This document shows positions 11,269 through 22,239 of a DNA stretch of 64,000 nt, piece after piece. Source of the DNA: Hymenoscyphus infarciens (lineage: Eukaryota > Ascomycota > Leotiomycetes > Helotiales > Helotiaceae); assembly GCA_001414345.1 (NCBI GenBank), contig LLCB01000221.1:1-64000 (forward strand), written 5' to 3'. The position numbers were made by a program, and so were the translations under genes. The notes below the pieces were generated by a model. That model saw only the letters and a list, made by a program, of their open reading frames with translations. It did no database searches and had not been told where the DNA came from. Numbering within the stretch: the stretch's first letter is position 1; every line of letters begins with the position of its first letter.

Positions 11269-12295
11269 CGAAAGGTCAATCGGTCGTTCAGCTGATAGTT
11301 GAAGAGAAGTCGAGGTGAGTCGTCTTCCGATGCAGGACCAAAACTATTTCCCCAGACATTTTTGGTGTAGCCCAGGGGTTAGACGGGTTAGAACAAAAGC
11401 GGGCCGTGATGACTACCAGAATCTACGGGATTTCAATTGGTTGAACTGCTTAAGTGGGTCTGGCTGCCATTAAAAGCGGCAGGAAGTTGCTTTACAAGTT
11501 TACAGCTGTAGTACAAGCTAAAAAGTGGATTATTTTCGGATACAGAAAGCGTTCAGCTAACTCTCTTTTTATAAAATGACTGGCTTCGATTGTCGTAAGA
11601 GGTCAGAACCACTAGAACTATTAACTGGCATTATTGAATATGGCGGTATTGCCTAGTAACCTTCCATAGCTAGGGTTTGCGTGGTCAGACTTTAAACTGA
11701 CGGGACCGCTCATACGGTAACGAACCGCAGTCAAGCAACCTTGGCTGACTAGCTAGCTCTTCTGCAGTTACAGGGATGAAGGTCTAGATTTATTTGCTTA
11801 TCCGTACTATTTGGAAAGTAAATAGTCCCTTCCCTTTTGAGCTCCAAAATGAAGTTATTCCAACCCTTTCTGACCACCCCACTACCCCTGAGGTAGTGTA
11901 ATGTGCATAAATATACCTAATCCACCATGACGCCAAGACTTCTCCTGCAAAGCATTCGAATTTCTGTCGAGTATCTGTGACTCGTGCAACGTCTCACCAA
12001 CCCGACTATAGGATAAATCCTTCACTTCCTCAACCCTCACCTTCACCCTCACTCGGCTGCGACAACCCTCCTTGTCTTAGACAAAACCACCACCAGCAAA
12101 GTTCCGACGACATGATTTGAGACTCCGCCCAACCATCAAAGAAGCAGTCATCGTCTACCATGTTGGAATCCAAACCACTATTGCTGCCGCCAATCCACCT
12201 CTTCCCCAAAACACCGATGAGAAATGCGCCCTTTCAACGATAGACAACCTTCTCTCCTCTGCTAACAAAACCGTCAAAACCGTCACTCTTGCGCC
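11269..12295. other. Divergent promoter region, with uORFs
   Basis: About 1 kb between homoaconitase (minus) and the GAR protein (plus). Upstream of the latter are two short uORFs, at 12112-12120 (two codons plus stop) and 12160-12243 (27 codons plus stop). No protein-coding gene is supported here. Confidence 0.5.
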
Positions 12296-15200
12296 ATGGA
12301 GATACCGCCTCTTCTCTCGCCCACCGCACCTCGATTGCATCCCCATCGAACACATACGCGCAATGCCTCTCGATCGCCCACCCGCGAGCGCATCACCGAC
12401 GACATTCTCGCCGACCTCTCCCCCTCGTCGACTCACGCAGCTTTTACGAATCCGTCGGGAAAATTGAAGGCGAGCATAGAAGCGGCATCACAATCGGAAC
12501 GCCAATTTGGTATAAGGGCGACACTGGCTTGCAAGAAGATACAAGAATGGGTTGAGGAGTTGTCCACTTGGCCCTGGCCAGAGTCCGGCGGCTCTGAGGG
12601 ATTCGAGATGCCAGTCGCAAAACGAAGGAAGATGGTGGACAGTACCCAGAGAAGGGAGTCACCACATAGATTTGATAGACATGGTAGTCGAGAGGTCGAG
12701 GATCCGGAATATATGGGTAGCCTGCTCGCCGGCGATGTTGATCGATACGAGGTTCGAGTGGAGGAAATCAACCAAGACATGGAAGACCTCGATGTGGAAT
12801 CAATCAAGAGACAAGTTTTGGATACTCACTTTTCCGGAAGGTCTCGCCCATCGTCATCCTCTTCCAATGCGCCGATGCCGAGCTTCTTTTCCTCGTACAC
12901 CAAGATGGACGATTTTACAGCTATTGTCACGGCGACTGTCTTGCAGGCTCTACCAACTCTATCGAAATTGATGCGACTGATGGACGTATGGAGTGTACGG
13001 CTTGCAGTTTTGACAAAAGTACCCCCTCTTTTGTGGGAGCTCGATATCGCCGAAGAAGCGCTCAAGTCGGGCTGGGGGGTACTGGAAGCGGCAAATGGAG
13101 GGGAGGACCAGGAACTGACGCGGGAAAATTTTGAAATAATGAAAAACACATTACAGGATAGAGTTACAACCCTGGGCCGGGATTTGGATTATATGCTGGA
13201 TACTCTGGAGGGTCGGGAGGATACCTTACCAGATGCTTGGCTAGATCGCATGGAATCAATCGAGGATGATTATGGAAAGTGGGTTGTGTCTGTGGACCGT
13301 CATATTCGACAAGTTGAGTGGGAAAAGATGGCCCGGGCCAAAAAAGAAGCAGAGGATGCTCGGAGGGCAGCAGAGATGCAAGCCGCCGAAGAGGCAAGAA
13401 AACAAGTGGAGGTGGCGGCGAGGGAGGCTGCCAGGATTCAAGAGGAACAGGATGCTCGTGATGCGGAGGAGATTCGAAGGCAGCATGAGAAGGAAGTCCA
13501 GGAGCTTAAGGAATTGGAAGAACAGGCAGGTCGTGAAGCCCATGAGAAACGAAAAATTCTGGAGCTTGAAGAGGCGCGCAAACTTGAAGAACAGGCGGCT
13601 GCTAAAATCCCCCAAGAGGCGGCAGATCACGAAATTCATGATGTGGCCCAACCAGATGTTTTAATTACCACGAGTGTTGAGAAGGTGGCCAAGGACGATG
13701 CAACCCATATCCCAACCAGCGCTTTGCCCGACGTAATTTCACAATTACCCTCACAAGAGGTAATACTCGAATTTGCGGAACAACAAAACAATGAAGAGTT
13801 GCCCGTCTCTCCGCCCACCGAGATCATACAGCCAATATCCCCTAAAGAGAGTGTTGAAGTGTTGTCTGATCACCCCCGAATTTCGAAAGATACTCCCCTT
13901 GAATTGATCATCCGGCCATACGCGACAACAGGATCCGAGTCTTCCCCATCACTTGGATCACCAGCTCATCAAGTTTCCTCCAGTCCATTGATGCAAGAAT
14001 CTCAAACTCCGGACAGTACGAACATGAATGAAGAATGGTCACTAATAGATTCACACAAGGAACGCCATCAACCCCCGAGGTCTAAATCATCAAACTCAAC
14101 TGGTAGTAATGCTTCCGCCAAGGGTGCTCGAGCCTCCAAACGACATAGTAGAAATATGTCTTCAGTCTCGAACTTTTCACCCTCGGTTCTAGAGCAGTCG
14201 GGATACTTTCAGAGAAGTCCACTAGCGGAGGCAACTTCGAATTTTGAAGAGAATGGTGGTCTAGGAATTACGGGGTTTGCCGGCGGTGACTTTGAATTTC
14301 CTTCTTCTATAGCGGAAGGTGACACTTATGATGACTCGCTGCTATTTACGGAATCCTCGCTTCCAAACCAAGTTGATCCTACTGAGGAGCGGGGAGAGCA
14401 AGCCCTCAGCGAATCAGTGATCCCTCAATTCAGCAACACGATGGCGACTCCGCGCAGACCATCAGCCATTCGCTTAGAGACCATAAGGCGGGATAGCAAT
14501 GCATCTGATGCCGCAACTATCATAGGATGGGGTGATGGTTCAAACTCACCAGCACCTGCCTCGACGCCTGTTCCAGATGAAATCGATCATTTTCCAAGTT
14601 CCTATGAACAATCTCCCTCTATGGGTCGAATGGGATTACGAACACTGGACATGTATGACCATAGCCCGCCGGAGTCCCCACAATCAATAGTCACATCAAA
14701 ACGACAATCCTTACCTTCACCAACCAGCTCGACATACTCGATTTCCGATGTATCAGATACCTCAAGTCTATCGTTAGATGCACCAATATTTGATAATATC
14801 CAAGTCTCGGAATCACTCCCCTATTCCAAGCCGAGAAAGCGCTCGGATGATCAGTTGCAGCAGCAAATATCATCTTTGCTTGAATCACTTCCCGCCCAAA
14901 TCCGGCTCACATCAGAGCCAGATGTCAACGCCACAAGTACTTTAAGACCGAAGAAAACTCGTCGATCCGTGACTCCTTCTTTTCGATCGCATTCAAGTCT
15001 CAGTAATCGCGCCCCGACACCCTCGTTCCTTCTCTCTCCAGCATACAGCAGAACCGCCTCCCGACCCAGACCACAAAGTTCAAACCCGGAGATTAAACTC
15101 TATCACCTTTCGAGATCTACGGGAGAAGCACCTATCAAGTTATTCGTCCGTCTCGTAGGAGAAAACGGCGAAAGAGTTATGGTTCGTGTTGGAGGGGGAT

Positions 15201-15856
15201 GGGCGGATCTAGGCGAGTATCTCAAGGAATATGCCAGCCATCACGGTCGTCGCAGTACAGTAGATAACGACAAAATCGAGATTCAAGATCTTCCTCTACG
15301 TATCGTGTCGAGCTCGTCTACTGCGTCGACGGCTACTTTGAGGGGGGGTGAGAGTGGGAGATCTAGTCCTGCGCCGCAGTTTCGACCTACATCCGCCCTC
15401 GACCGACCGAAGTCCAGTCTCAACGTCCGAAAAACTCGGAAATCACTAGGCGAAACTTCCATCGATGATGCACGCCGCGATTTTCGATCTCCAAGTACTC
15501 CACTACCAATCCCAAACAGAAGATCTCTTGGTTCTACTTCCACACCTACCACCTCCACCCTCAATTCCACTAGTACTTCCACCCCCACCATCGGCAGGAG
15601 TACCTCGCGCCTAAGCTGGGTCAATCCCAATGAAGAGGTCTCCCTGGGACTCGCCGGGCCGACGGGCAAGAATGTCGAGATTAGCGAGAAGGACAAGGAG
15701 TGGGTTGAGAGTATGAAGGAGAAGGTCAAGCAGGCTAGTGCTGAGAAGGATCGGGAGAGGGAGAGGGAGAGACGCATCAAAGAACGAGAGAGGGGCGCGA
15801 GTTTTGGGGAGATGGGAAAGATTGGGGGGACCAAGAGGCTGTTTAGGAAGGCTTAG
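12296..15856 (+). CDS. GAR (Gas2-related) domain cytoskeletal protein
   Basis: A single exon of 1186 residues. Residues about 340-440 form a long charged coiled coil (alternating A/E/K/R with repeated AEEARK-like units). Residues about 460-930 are Ser/Pro/Thr-rich and probably disordered. Residues about 930-990 (IKLYHLSRSTGEAPIKLFV...GENGERVMVRVGGGWADL) match the GAR domain, known in spectraplakins and Gas2 for binding microtubules. A further disordered Ser/Arg tail and a short basic helix end the protein. Microtubule association at the cell cortex or tip is inferred from the domain. The ATG context (GCGCCATGGAG) is good, and no other in-frame start lies close upstream. The antisense open frames here are shadows of this biased sequence. 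Confidence 0.85.
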   Translation: MEIPPLLSPTAPRLHPHRTHTRNASRSPTRERITDDILADLSPSSTHAAFTNPSGKLKASIEAASQSERQFGIRATLACKKIQEWVEELSTWPWPESGGSEGFEMPVAKRRKMVDSTQRRESPHRFDRHGSREVEDPEYMGSLLAGDVDRYEVRVEEINQDMEDLDVESIKRQVLDTHFSGRSRPSSSSSNAPMPSFFSSYTKMDDFTAIVTATVLQALPTLSKLMRLMDVWSVRLAVLTKVPPLLWELDIAEEALKSGWGVLEAANGGEDQELTRENFEIMKNTLQDRVTTLGRDLDYMLDTLEGREDTLPDAWLDRMESIEDDYGKWVVSVDRHIRQVEWEKMARAKKEAEDARRAAEMQAAEEARKQVEVAAREAARIQEEQDARDAEEIRRQHEKEVQELKELEEQAGREAHEKRKILELEEARKLEEQAAAKIPQEAADHEIHDVAQPDVLITTSVEKVAKDDATHIPTSALPDVISQLPSQEVILEFAEQQNNEELPVSPPTEIIQPISPKESVEVLSDHPRISKDTPLELIIRPYATTGSESSPSLGSPAHQVSSSPLMQESQTPDSTNMNEEWSLIDSHKERHQPPRSKSSNSTGSNASAKGARASKRHSRNMSSVSNFSPSVLEQSGYFQRSPLAEATSNFEENGGLGITGFAGGDFEFPSSIAEGDTYDDSLLFTESSLPNQVDPTEERGEQALSESVIPQFSNTMATPRRPSAIRLETIRRDSNASDAATIIGWGDGSNSPAPASTPVPDEIDHFPSSYEQSPSMGRMGLRTLDMYDHSPPESPQSIVTSKRQSLPSPTSSTYSISDVSDTSSLSLDAPIFDNIQVSESLPYSKPRKRSDDQLQQQISSLLESLPAQIRLTSEPDVNATSTLRPKKTRRSVTPSFRSHSSLSNRAPTPSFLLSPAYSRTASRPRPQSSNPEIKLYHLSRSTGEAPIKLFVRLVGENGERVMVRVGGGWADLGEYLKEYASHHGRRSTVDNDKIEIQDLPLRIVSSSSTASTATLRGGESGRSSPAPQFRPTSALDRPKSSLNVRKTRKSLGETSIDDARRDFRSPSTPLPIPNRRSLGSTSTPTTSTLNSTSTSTPTIGRSTSRLSWVNPNEEVSLGLAGPTGKNVEISEKDKEWVESMKEKVKQASAEKDRERERERRIKERERGASFGEMGKIGGTKRLFRKA

Positions 15857-17474
15857 TTGAGGGTTGTGTGGTTGTGAGCAAGAGACAAGGGGGTATTTCT
15901 ATTGACGTAGGATATTATTATTCCTTGGTTGGTTGGGATAGAAGAGTTGCTGGTCTGGCATGGATAGAGGTCTTGATGGGGGAGTGCATAGTTCATTGCT
16001 TGGTGTTTACATAGCGCGTTTCTTCTTTTTTTTCTCTTCTTGTTTACCTTTTTTTCTTGTTTTTTTTTTACTTTCGCGAAATCAATACCCCCTTTTTTTT
16101 ATAGATCGATAGTTATTCTTGGTCCTTTTTTCAAGTTCAAATTCAAATCAAAACTGTATCCTACGTGGGTGGGTGTGTGTGTGGATGGGCTGCCGTGATG
16201 TTTGGGTTCACTGCTGGCGTCGTTTTGCGGGGATGAATTGGTGGGTAGGTAAGTGACGGGATGAGGAAGGCACGGTGGGACGTCCAGTGAGGGCAGGTGG
16301 GCTGATTCCTCGTCGATCACTTTTTGGAGATGCGCCCGACCGTTCCTGCGTTGTGCCAGGTTGCGATAGCGTGCAGGAATTGGAGGAGGGGTGGAAGGGT
16401 TGATGAGAGGCTGATAGAGTCAGTACTTTGGTGGCTCCCTGACGGTGGGTGACTGACATGTTGTATGGGAATTTAGGACGGTTGGATGGTTATGCTTGGG
16501 TTTTTCTATGGACGTTTGGAGGACTTGGGAAGGTGGGTGAGTGATTATCCGGTGTGTTGGATGCAGGTGATTTCCAGGTTGCTTGATCAGTGGGGTCTTG
16601 GGTGAGGGAATGGAGATGCTGGAGCCGTGCCTTCCCAAGATGGGTACGATGTCTAGGTACCTACCTAAGGTACCCACAGCTTGTCGAAATCCCGCACGAG
16701 AGGAGAAAGGCATCCCTGACTTGTGTGATGGCATCAGGCTCGTTGCGGTGAGGGTGGTTTTTGTTTATCTATTTCCTATTCTGGTAGTTTTGCCACCTCT
16801 ATCCCTATGTATAAGTTATCTACCTATTATTATACTACTTGAATCCCCTCTGGAAAATGGGAGAATGGCTACCTATTTTTATTGTAGTTGGATTTTGGAG
16901 TTTATGGGTGTCAAGGGCTTTTGACCCGGTATTCCGGTCGCGCTTTCCTTCTTGCAACATCCGATCTCAAGCTTTCGATTTCTGCCAAGCCTTTTCGTCT
17001 GCAACGAGCGGTTGTCGACTTGAAGTGCACCTTCGCACCTTCGCACCTTCGCACCTTCCCGTCCTTGTCCAAGGATATCAAGTGCACTGGCCCCCCGTCC
17101 TGCCGAAGTCGAAGTCGCCCCTTCCTGCTATTTTCGTCAAAGTCGTTCTTGTCAAGTCGTGCCTTCCTCGCTTGGGACTTGGCACAACCGGGGATCTGTC
17201 TTAATCACCACAGGCCTGTTTGTCGTTTGGTTCGCCATCGCAACATACAACATATAACACTCAACATTCACTTCAACCAGTTTTTACATAGCGCCTTATC
17301 CTCAATATATACTACACGCGGGTCTCGCTGAGCTTTACTACACGGGTCGTTCACCCAAGGAAATTCGAGAGAGCATTTTACTTTTTTTCAAAGCAGCACG
17401 CGCGTTTTCCTCCCTGCAAATCGAAACTGCTCTCTGACGCTGTAGCTGCAGATTCAACTACTTCATTCAACACG
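15857..17474. other. Intergenic, no gene seen
   Basis: T-rich 3' flank of the GAR gene, then about 1.4 kb of mixed sequence. The last 450 bp belongs to the 5' flank of the first RNase H-like gene and shares blocks with the flank of the third copy (17131-17151 versus 19571-19591). No supported gene. Confidence 0.5.
17028..17059. repeat. Octamer tandem repeat (CACCTTCG)
   Basis: Four contiguous copies of CACCTTCG, the last ending in C, in the upstream region of the first RNase H-like gene. Confidence 0.9.
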
Positions 17475-18226
17475 ATGGGAGACATCTCGGTGAAAGACAT
17501 CTCGGATCCATCCATCTTTCATATCCAAGTCAGCGTCGATGGTGCCTGTAAAAGAAAAAGAAATCCGAATCCCCACTGTCCAACTCCCCTCGCGGCGGCA
17601 GCGGTCGTGTTCATGGAGAGCAATGGCAACCTTGATCAGTATTGGTATATCTTACCCCGAAACCCCTGGCCAACAAAAAATCGAGCAAAGCTCATGGCTA
17701 TCATTATGGCTCTTGATATTTCTTTGCGCAAGTACAAAAGTGCTGTAAGAACCCCCAGTCTTCCCTGCCTCCATCTTTTCCCCAGGAAAATGTCAAACCC
17801 TGATCTACTCTTTTCCAAACCATACCCAGAGAATATCCTCATCCTGATCCTTTGCTTCACAAAATAAAGGTGTACCTAAAGGACGGCTCGACTCTCAAAC
17901 CACCTCATGTCCAAGCTCCTCGTCTCCATTTCCAACTATGCTCGGACTCTATATACGCTGTTAATTGTCTCACGTGTCGGCCGGTCGAGTGGGAAAATAA
18001 TGATTGGAAACACCCCGATGGTACCGAGATCAAGAACAAGGATTTGGTCCTTTGGGCATTGAAACTTCTTAGGCAGCTGAGAGAGCTGGGGGAAATAGAG
18101 TTTTGTCAGGTTCCGAGTACTATTGCGGACGACCTGTGCTACGAGGCGATAGATTATCAGAGTGCCCTGAGAGAGCGGACAAAGCAAGGGGAGAGGATTA
18201 CCCAGGTTCGAGACTTTGAAGAATGA
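17475..18226 (+). CDS. RNase H-like protein, paralog A (catalytic Glu changed)
   Basis: Two exons, 17475-17744 and 17870-18226, separated by a 125-bp intron; 208 residues. The RNase H fold is seen as SVDGAC (first Asp), KNRAKLMAIIMAL (helix that normally carries RAEL), LCSDSIYAVNCL (second Asp) and IADDLCYEA (last Asp). The catalytic glutamate position is Lys here, so cleavage of RNA in RNA-DNA hybrids is doubtful. It lacks an N-terminal hybrid-binding domain. First of four same-strand relatives within 4.6 kb and the only one with an intron in the coding part. The C-terminus has a charged extension (RERTKQGERITQ). Confidence 0.8.
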
Positions 18227-18592
18227 TGTTTGGTTCCCTGTGTTAGTGTCAGGGAGCAGGAGAAGACTCCAAGTAGCGTTTCTAATTATTGAGCCGTTTT
18301 CAGAGAATGGGGTTGATTGTCATAAGCTGTATCGCACGTTCATGGGAGGTTAAGGGAGCAATGGTGGAGGATATGGTTCACTTTCAATTTTGGGATACTC
18401 GAGGGTTGCACCTTCCTCTGAAGCCATTTTTGTTGATTGGGTGGTCCCATTTCAATTGCCACCCTAACAACAAACGACATTCAATATTTCTTTCAATCAA
18501 CATCCTTCTTATTTGCATCGAATTGCTTGCTCATATCACTACTCTATCATTCGTCAAGAACCCCCTCCCCGCTACGTAACCCCGCACTAAAC

Positions 18593-19129
18593 ATGGACTT
18601 CCACAGAGTACCTGTCCAACTCCGCATCGATGTTGATGGACGCTGTAGAAGAATTGGTCGCCCTAATGCCCTTGGTGCTTCAGCAGCGATTTTCATATTT
18701 CCCGACGGAAATCAGGAGCGATGGTCGCGTATGATACACCAACCTCAAGATGCTACAAGGCAACGAGCAGAACTCACGGCGATTATCCTGGCTCTCACAA
18801 CCACAATAGACAAGTTCCAAACCGCCACGTTCAACGGTGTTCATCCTCACCTCGAAGTCGACATCCATTCCCACTCGGAGTATGCTGTCAACAGCCTTAC
18901 TATGGGGTATTCGTGGGCAAACCCTCTCTGGAGAACCCCCGTTGGGACACCGATGCTCGACAACCAAGATCTGATTTCTCAAGCTTTGCTCTTGGAACGA
19001 GCCTTGGTTATCTACGGAAATGTGCGGTACCATTATGTTCGTCGCAGAGAAAATATGGCTGCGACGTCTTTCCTATGCGACGAGGTGATGGATGGGTATG
19101 AAAGAGGCCGGCGCCGGGCTAGGTATTAA
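18593..19129 (+). CDS. RNase H-like protein, paralog B (two Asp lost)
   Basis: Single exon, 178 residues, started at the ATG giving MDFHRVPVQLRIDVDG; the frame is open farther upstream but without an ATG. The first Asp (DVDG) and the Glu (QRAELTAIILAL) are present. The second Asp position is His (HSHSEYAVN), and the last Asp, in the helix before LCDEV, is replaced (ENMAATSFLCDEV). Catalytic activity of the usual two-metal type is therefore unlikely. Its 5' flank resembles that of paralog C. Confidence 0.8.
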   Translation: MDFHRVPVQLRIDVDGRCRRIGRPNALGASAAIFIFPDGNQERWSRMIHQPQDATRQRAELTAIILALTTTIDKFQTATFNGVHPHLEVDIHSHSEYAVNSLTMGYSWANPLWRTPVGTPMLDNQDLISQALLLERALVIYGNVRYHYVRRRENMAATSFLCDEVMDGYERGRRRARY

Positions 19130-19803
19130 GCTGGGCTGCATTTCAGGGGTGTGGGAAAGATTGTCGAGGTTGGGTTCTGTATACTTGTGTTAGGGGTGGG
19201 AAATGGCTTTTATCAGCGTGAAAATATTGTTGCAGGAGCTGGACTTTCTGTATTCGCAACAACAGCCCTCTCTCGGAGCTGTCTTTGGCTCTGCGATAAA
19301 TTCAACAAACCAGCCTCTTTCTGGATCTTGCCTTCCCTGTCTCTTTCGCTTGGCTTCTCCTGTCGTTGATTTCCCGATTGTGCCAAAGAATCTGGAATAA
19401 TGAAAAGCATTGTTCGAGAAAGCTTGGAAGAATCGGGAAAGTTATTTCTTCATTCTCCGGTTGTTCTCTCGCAATTCATTTTGATTGTCGATGAATCTGT
19501 GAGACAATGAAGAAATCTGCAGCGGGTAAGTCGGGGGTTTTATTAGGGTTGCGCTTTCCTCGTCAACTTATTTTCGCCAAAGTCGTTCTTGCCTTCCTCG
19601 TCTGGGCCAACGGGGTATTTCCATTGCCCTTCAGGGTGGCCAAAATCACAAACAACACTCAACAGCTCTTTCGATCAACATCTATTCTTAACTTTTCGTG
19701 CCACTGCATTATAACTCGATCATCATTATAACAGTAAGCATTACACTCCTTCAAAGGCACCTCTCTAATCCGATGACTACAGAGTTGCCTGCTTCTTGAC
19801 AAC

Positions 19804-20391
19804 ATGGAACCCATCTTCGATATTTGTGTTGAAGTCGACGGAGTTTACAAGCTCAGTTGCGAGAATCCTCTCGGTGCAGCCGTAGCAGTCATTACTACCG
19901 TCAACGGAACAACCACCAAAACAGAACAGCATTCCGTCATCATACCTCCTGGCGAAGAGCCTACACCTAAGCGAGCAGACCTTATCGCCCTTGTCGTGGC
20001 ACTCCGGAACACGATTGCCACGTGGGACGCTCAGTACCGAGATCACATACAAAACGAACCTTTTCTTCTTCCTCGTCTCCGCCTCGATATCTATTCTCAT
20101 TCGAATTTTGCTCCTATCCTCAACACCGACCGAACTTTGTTGCTCCCCAGCGATCCTTATCGGGATTTGACTCTGATTGTTTTGAACCTCCATAGGCACG
20201 TGCAGGGGTTGGGTACGGTGAAATACACACGTGTTGCTGAGTCGCAGAGTACGAGGTCGGATCGGGCTTGTGGTGAGGCAATAGCAAAGTTTGAGAAAGG
20301 GGAGTGGGATGGACCCTTGTCTTCGGAGTATGAATATCCTGGGATTGTGCTAGCGGGTGGGATAGGACTTTTATTGGGAAAAAGCGTTTGA
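19804..20391 (+). CDS. RNase H-like protein, paralog C (Glu and one Asp changed)
   Basis: Single exon, 195 residues. The fold is traced by CVEVDGVYK, PKRADLIALVVAL, LDIYSHSNFAP and SDRACGEAIAKF. The catalytic Glu is Asp and the second Asp is His. The usual tryptophan-rich segment between the second Asp and the next helix is diverged. A hydrophobic tail (PGIVLAGGIGLLLGKSV) is found in none of the sister copies and could be a tail anchor or simply a readthrough extension. Function is unknown; a non-catalytic nucleic-acid-binding role is only a guess. Confidence 0.75.
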   Translation: MEPIFDICVEVDGVYKLSCENPLGAAVAVITTVNGTTTKTEQHSVIIPPGEEPTPKRADLIALVVALRNTIATWDAQYRDHIQNEPFLLPRLRLDIYSHSNFAPILNTDRTLLLPSDPYRDLTLIVLNLHRHVQGLGTVKYTRVAESQSTRSDRACGEAIAKFEKGEWDGPLSSEYEYPGIVLAGGIGLLLGKSV

Positions 20392-21603
20392 GAACGAACG
20401 AGATAATGGAATGTGCGCGTTGCTTTGATAAAGGCTTGTAGCGTTAGATAATAGCGGATGATATAGTGACCCCTTCATTGTGAATAGGTAATTGCTCTCC
20501 GGCATCCTTATTTCTCTTTGTCAAACAGGCTGTTACATAATCGTGACTATTTTTCTAGAAGGTTGAGGATAATCAGAACATTATTCTCCTAAACCTTCTC
20601 GAAAGATATATTCAAAAAGATCAAGGAAGAATGGTTTTCGAGAGTAAGGACGGAGTCTCTCAACCCTCCATTGTGTCAATACACATCATCAGGTAAACTG
20701 GGACATAATTCCATCATCAATTTCCTGTACCGGTAAAGTTCTGGCACTCCAGACAATGCTTATTTGAGCTCAACCAACTAGGGGTTTTTCCCACGATTCG
20801 TAGATTCCTGCCTGGTTGATTTGGCATTCTTATCAATTGGCATGCCAGACGGTAACTGAAAACTAAATGTGATGTTGCGAACTCGCTTAGCAAGCGGAAC
20901 TTGCGTATTTTGCCTTAGAGAGTTCTTAACTCTTGTAACAGGCAATACTTGCTAAAATTAATCAAGAGGATTTACAGTCTATTTGGTATGGGTTGCTAAA
21001 TGGATAGGCTGCATAGATTTCGGTTATGAGATCACGGTCTGCTCGAGTGAATAAGAGGATGTTAGTTAGTCACATGGCTACTCGCTTACTGGCGTCAGCT
21101 AGCGTCAAGCCGAAGCATAAATAGCAAGCTTAGGAGACAATTCCCAAGGGAGTTTTTTTGTCGACCAATCGCTCGGAAAGGGGTTTTTTTTTTGGACTGC
21201 ACGTAGCCAGGAAAACTCGGTTTACTTGCTTCTCAACCTCATCTGACATTTGAGGGGAAAAGTGTCCCGGTATTTGAAGGCAATCTGGAACCCTCTTGTC
21301 AGCCTCATCAAGTTATTTTCAATATCAGCCTCAACACTTCAATATCTTGGTGTGGTTTCTATCGTCTCACGATCTGTATGAACAACGGCATTCTTTGAGT
21401 ACGGAAAACGGGTCTCCAGTAAGTTCTTTCACACCGGTTTCTTTATGGAGAATTGTCATTTATAGAAGCGTGTCCTGAGCAGTGCTTACATAGTAGACTT
21501 GAACAGTATTCCAACAATCGGTTTTCGCACCAACACCAATCACAACCTCCCCCACTCCAGAACACATCTCCGTCCTCAAACAGATATCTTCTCGGTCGTA
21601 ATA
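20392..21603. other. Intergenic, no gene seen
   Basis: About 1.2 kb between paralogs C and D with no recognisable further RNase H copy. It includes the 5' flank of paralog D with an open frame that has no ATG before 21604. Confidence 0.5.
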
Positions 21604-22095
21604 ATGGTCTACAAGATGGAAGTGTGGATCGACGGTGCATGCCGAGGAAATGGCGACCGTGATGCCATCGGTGCCGCAGCAGCAGTTTTCGAAGATCGAT
21701 ATGGACGACAGACATCTTGGGCTCGATTCCTGGAATCTGACTACTACACTCCAGTGACCAATCAACGCGCCGAACTCACCTCCGTGATACTCGCACTCCA
21801 GCAAGCCATTTCAAAAGCGGAATCACTAGACACCAATCCTCGCGTAGACGTGACGATTTATTCAGACTCCAAATACGTTATCGGTTGTATGACGGAGTGG
21901 ATTTACAAGTGGACCGGAAATGATTGGACGAACTCTCAGGGATATACTGTTGCGAACAAGGACCTTATTGAGAAGGCGTCAAATCTTGACGATGAGTTGA
22001 AGGAGCATGGGAACGTGGATTATATATGGGTTCCGCGGGCACAAAATGTGGATGCTGATAGGCTGTGTAATGAGACGATGGATGAGAACTCGTGA
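21604..22095 (+). CDS. RNase H1-like ribonuclease, paralog D (intact active site)
   Basis: Single exon, 163 residues, starting MVYKMEVWIDGACRGNG. All four carboxylates of the RNase HI active site are present: Asp in WIDGAC, Glu in NQRAELTS, Asp in YSDSKYVIG and Asp in VDADRLCNE. The handle-like segment between the third Asp and the last helix has the usual tryptophans (EWIYKWTGNDWTNSQG). It should cut the RNA strand of RNA-DNA hybrids. There is no mitochondrial presequence or hybrid-binding domain. It is the likely source or closest relative of the three decayed-site copies upstream. No reverse transcriptase or integrase lies nearby, so it is not part of a visible retroelement. Confidence 0.88.
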   Translation: MVYKMEVWIDGACRGNGDRDAIGAAAAVFEDRYGRQTSWARFLESDYYTPVTNQRAELTSVILALQQAISKAESLDTNPRVDVTIYSDSKYVIGCMTEWIYKWTGNDWTNSQGYTVANKDLIEKASNLDDELKEHGNVDYIWVPRAQNVDADRLCNETMDENS

Positions 22096-22239
22096 GACTA
22101 GGTGCTGGGAACTGAAATTGGGAAATGGGGTTGGAGTTTTATGGAGCTCTAGTGCGTGGAGAATGCATTAATATCAGGAGTCTTGATTCGCTTGTTTGTT
22201 CTAGAGCCTAGTGGGGTACTCTTTTAACAGTAGAATTAC

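Noticed and set aside
13256..13664. Open frames on both strands inside the GAR-domain gene
   Set aside because: They are shadows of the biased coiled-coil coding sequence and have no motifs or starts of their own.
15283..15834. 183-residue minus-strand open frame
   Set aside because: Antisense to the GAR domain and Ser/Arg tail; the sense frame has recognisable domains.
17475..22095. RNase H genes as part of a retrotransposon
   Set aside because: No reverse transcriptase, integrase, LTR or poly-A structure is seen near them, and the sequences are not RIP-mutated.
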